From the NCBI GenBank assembly GCA_963703605.1, contig CAVPFC010000058.1, forward strand, positions 1 through 64,000: DNA of 64,000 bases. The letters are read 5' to 3'. The notes under the pieces are model-generated. The model searched no databases and was not told where the DNA came from. It saw only the letters and a list, made by a program, of their open reading frames with translations. A program made the translations under genes and the position numbers. Position 1 is the first letter of the stretch, and every line of letters starts with the position of its first letter. The DNA comes from DASXKD01 sp963703605 (GTDB lineage Bacteria > Actinomycetota > Actinomycetes > Streptosporangiales > Streptosporangiaceae). Positions 63,054 through 64,000 of this stretch are shown here, one piece after another.

Positions 63054-64000
63054 TCAGCCGGTCGGCGGCGGGAGCCCGATCTCGGACGCGGCGGCCGTGG
63101 CGTCTATTTGCTGCTCGTCGGCGGGCAGCAGGAACCCGGCCCGGGTTTCCTGCGCGGCGGCGCGCTCGGTGGCCAGCACGTAGACGGCGTGGTTCGGGTA
63201 GAGCTTGGCAAGTTGCTTGCTGCTCAGCGGGGTGGTCGTGCCGAGCAGGAAGCACAGCGGGTTGCTGCCGGTGTTGCCGAGGCCGGTCAGCGTGGCGGTC
63301 GGCACCTGAACGGCCGGGGTGCGGACGCCGCCTACCGCGTTGCCGTACTTGTCGGTCACGTACTTGCCGTTCTTGATCTTGATCAGCGGGGCCGCGGGCG
63401 CGGGTGTGCCGCTGCGGGCCCAGTTGTTGAGCTGTACCAGCGCGGCGTCCATCACGTAGCGTTCCTGGCCCTGGTTGGGCTGGGCCGAGCACGGCGGCTG
63501 CGGGAAGCCAGGGATGTCGCGGAGCACCTCGGTCGAGGCCAGGCCGAGCTCGGTGAGGTCGACGTGCGAGGTCCCCGGCACCTCCCAGAGCCGGAACTGC
63601 TGGGTATCCGGCTGGGTCGCGGGCAGGTAGCCGAGCCCGGACGGGGAGATGTCGGTCTCGGTCTCGACGGTAAGCGTGGGCACGCCGAGGTCGGCCCGGA
63701 TCCGGGCCACCTGCGGCATGGCCGGCGAAGGCTGGGGCGGCTGGGAGATCGGCGCGCCGGACCCGCCCCGGCTGTGGATGAGGAACCCGCTGAACAGGTG
63801 GTCGAGCGGCTGGATCGCGTTGGCGTAGGTCACCATCCGGAAGGCCGACTGGGACTCGCCGTCGGCCAGCAGCAGGCGCGGGCGCAGCGAGCCGAGCGGG
63901 TGGGCGCCGAGCGGGTTCAGCAGCGACTCGGCCGCCTGGGAGAAGATGCTGTAGGAGAACGTGTCACCGGGATGGTGCAGCGCGTGATAGCGCTTCGGGT
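63054..64000 (-). CDS. Alpha/beta hydrolase domain protein, partial at right edge
   Basis: The C-terminal 315 residues are in the window; the frame stays open to the last base, so the start lies beyond it. A GESQS nucleophile elbow (LLLADGESQSAFRMVTYA) is visible in the last 160 nt, followed by HLFSGFLIHSRGGSG, a Pro-rich loop and WEVPGTSHVDL with the likely catalytic His. The pattern is that of Pfam alpha/beta hydrolase domain family 10, often large esterase-like proteins. Substrate unknown. Confidence 0.72.
   Translation of the reverse strand, partial: PKRYHALHHPGDTFSYSIFSQAAESLLNPLGAHPLGSLRPRLLLADGESQSAFRMVTYANAIQPLDHLFSGFLIHSRGGSGAPISQPPQPSPAMPQVARIRADLGVPTLTVETETDISPSGLGYLPATQPDTQQFRLWEVPGTSHVDLTELGLASTEVLRDIPGFPQPPCSAQPNQGQERYVMDAALVQLNNWARSGTPAPAAPLIKIKNGKYVTDKYGNAVGGVRTPAVQVPTATLTGLGNTGSNPLCFLLGTTTPLSSKQLAKLYPNHAVYVLATERAAAQETRAGFLLPADEQQIDATAAASEIGLPPPTG

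Overview
The window is very GC-rich, nearly every real gene ends most codons in G or C, and GTG starts are common. Together with mycothiol synthesis (mshA), carD-ispF-cysS-rlmB, and senX3-regX3 next to a phosphoglycerate mutase, this points to the chromosome of a GC-rich actinomycete (Streptosporangiales-like or a related order). I saw no rRNA, tRNA, CRISPR array or prophage.

Layout. 1-3.1 kb: a DUF4407 membrane protein with a C-terminal kinase-like domain (runs off the left edge) and an FHA-domain membrane protein. 3.3-7.0 kb: a GH65 sugar phosphorylase coupled to a beta-phosphoglucomutase, then a VOC protein. 7.1-14.8 kb: a fatty-acid/polyhydroxyalkanoate block (acyl-CoA dehydrogenase, PHA depolymerase, PHA synthase, acyl-CoA ligase) and an SDR/HTH divergent pair. 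15-16.7 kb: a DGPF protein with an ECF42-type sigma factor. 17-25 kb: a secreted protein, a toxin-antitoxin pair, GNAT, DUF885, EamA transporter, AlkB, and a phospholipase C-like enzyme. 25-34.7 kb: IclR regulator, MurL-like epimerase, rlmB, cysS, homogentisate dioxygenase, a DUF2637 protein, VOC, ispF, carD. 35-42.6 kb: two envelope proteins, regX3/senX3, gpmA, mshA, a WYL regulator and a YbjN protein. 42.6-54.6 kb: a CsoR-like repressor, a CoA racemase/transferase, then a cation-transport island. 54.8-64 kb: a di-iron protein, an MFS/MarR pair, an HD hydrolase, a DUF2231-Rieske protein, a second DGPF/ECF42 pair, a 250-bp MITE-like element, NAT, and an alpha/beta hydrolase that runs off the right edge.

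The most interesting region is 44.2-54.6 kb. Two divergent operons each pair a soluble protein built from PRC-barrel, MgtE_N and CBS domains (the cytosolic Mg2+ sensor of MgtE without its channel) with an NRAMP-superfamily transporter whose metal-site motifs look like the magnesium-type NRAMP relatives. Directly downstream is a KimA-like APC transporter fused at its C-terminus to an OB-fold domain, then a CDF exporter. I infer a K+/Mg2+ homeostasis island in which sensor and transporter are separate but translationally coupled proteins.

A second theme is apparent frameshifts, many next to short homopolymers or tandem repeats: in the DUF4407 gene, phaC (three), the acyl-CoA ligase, the HTH regulator (three), the MurL-like gene and the DUF2637 gene. 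These are more likely indel errors in the assembly than a wave of pseudogenes, but the sequence alone cannot decide.
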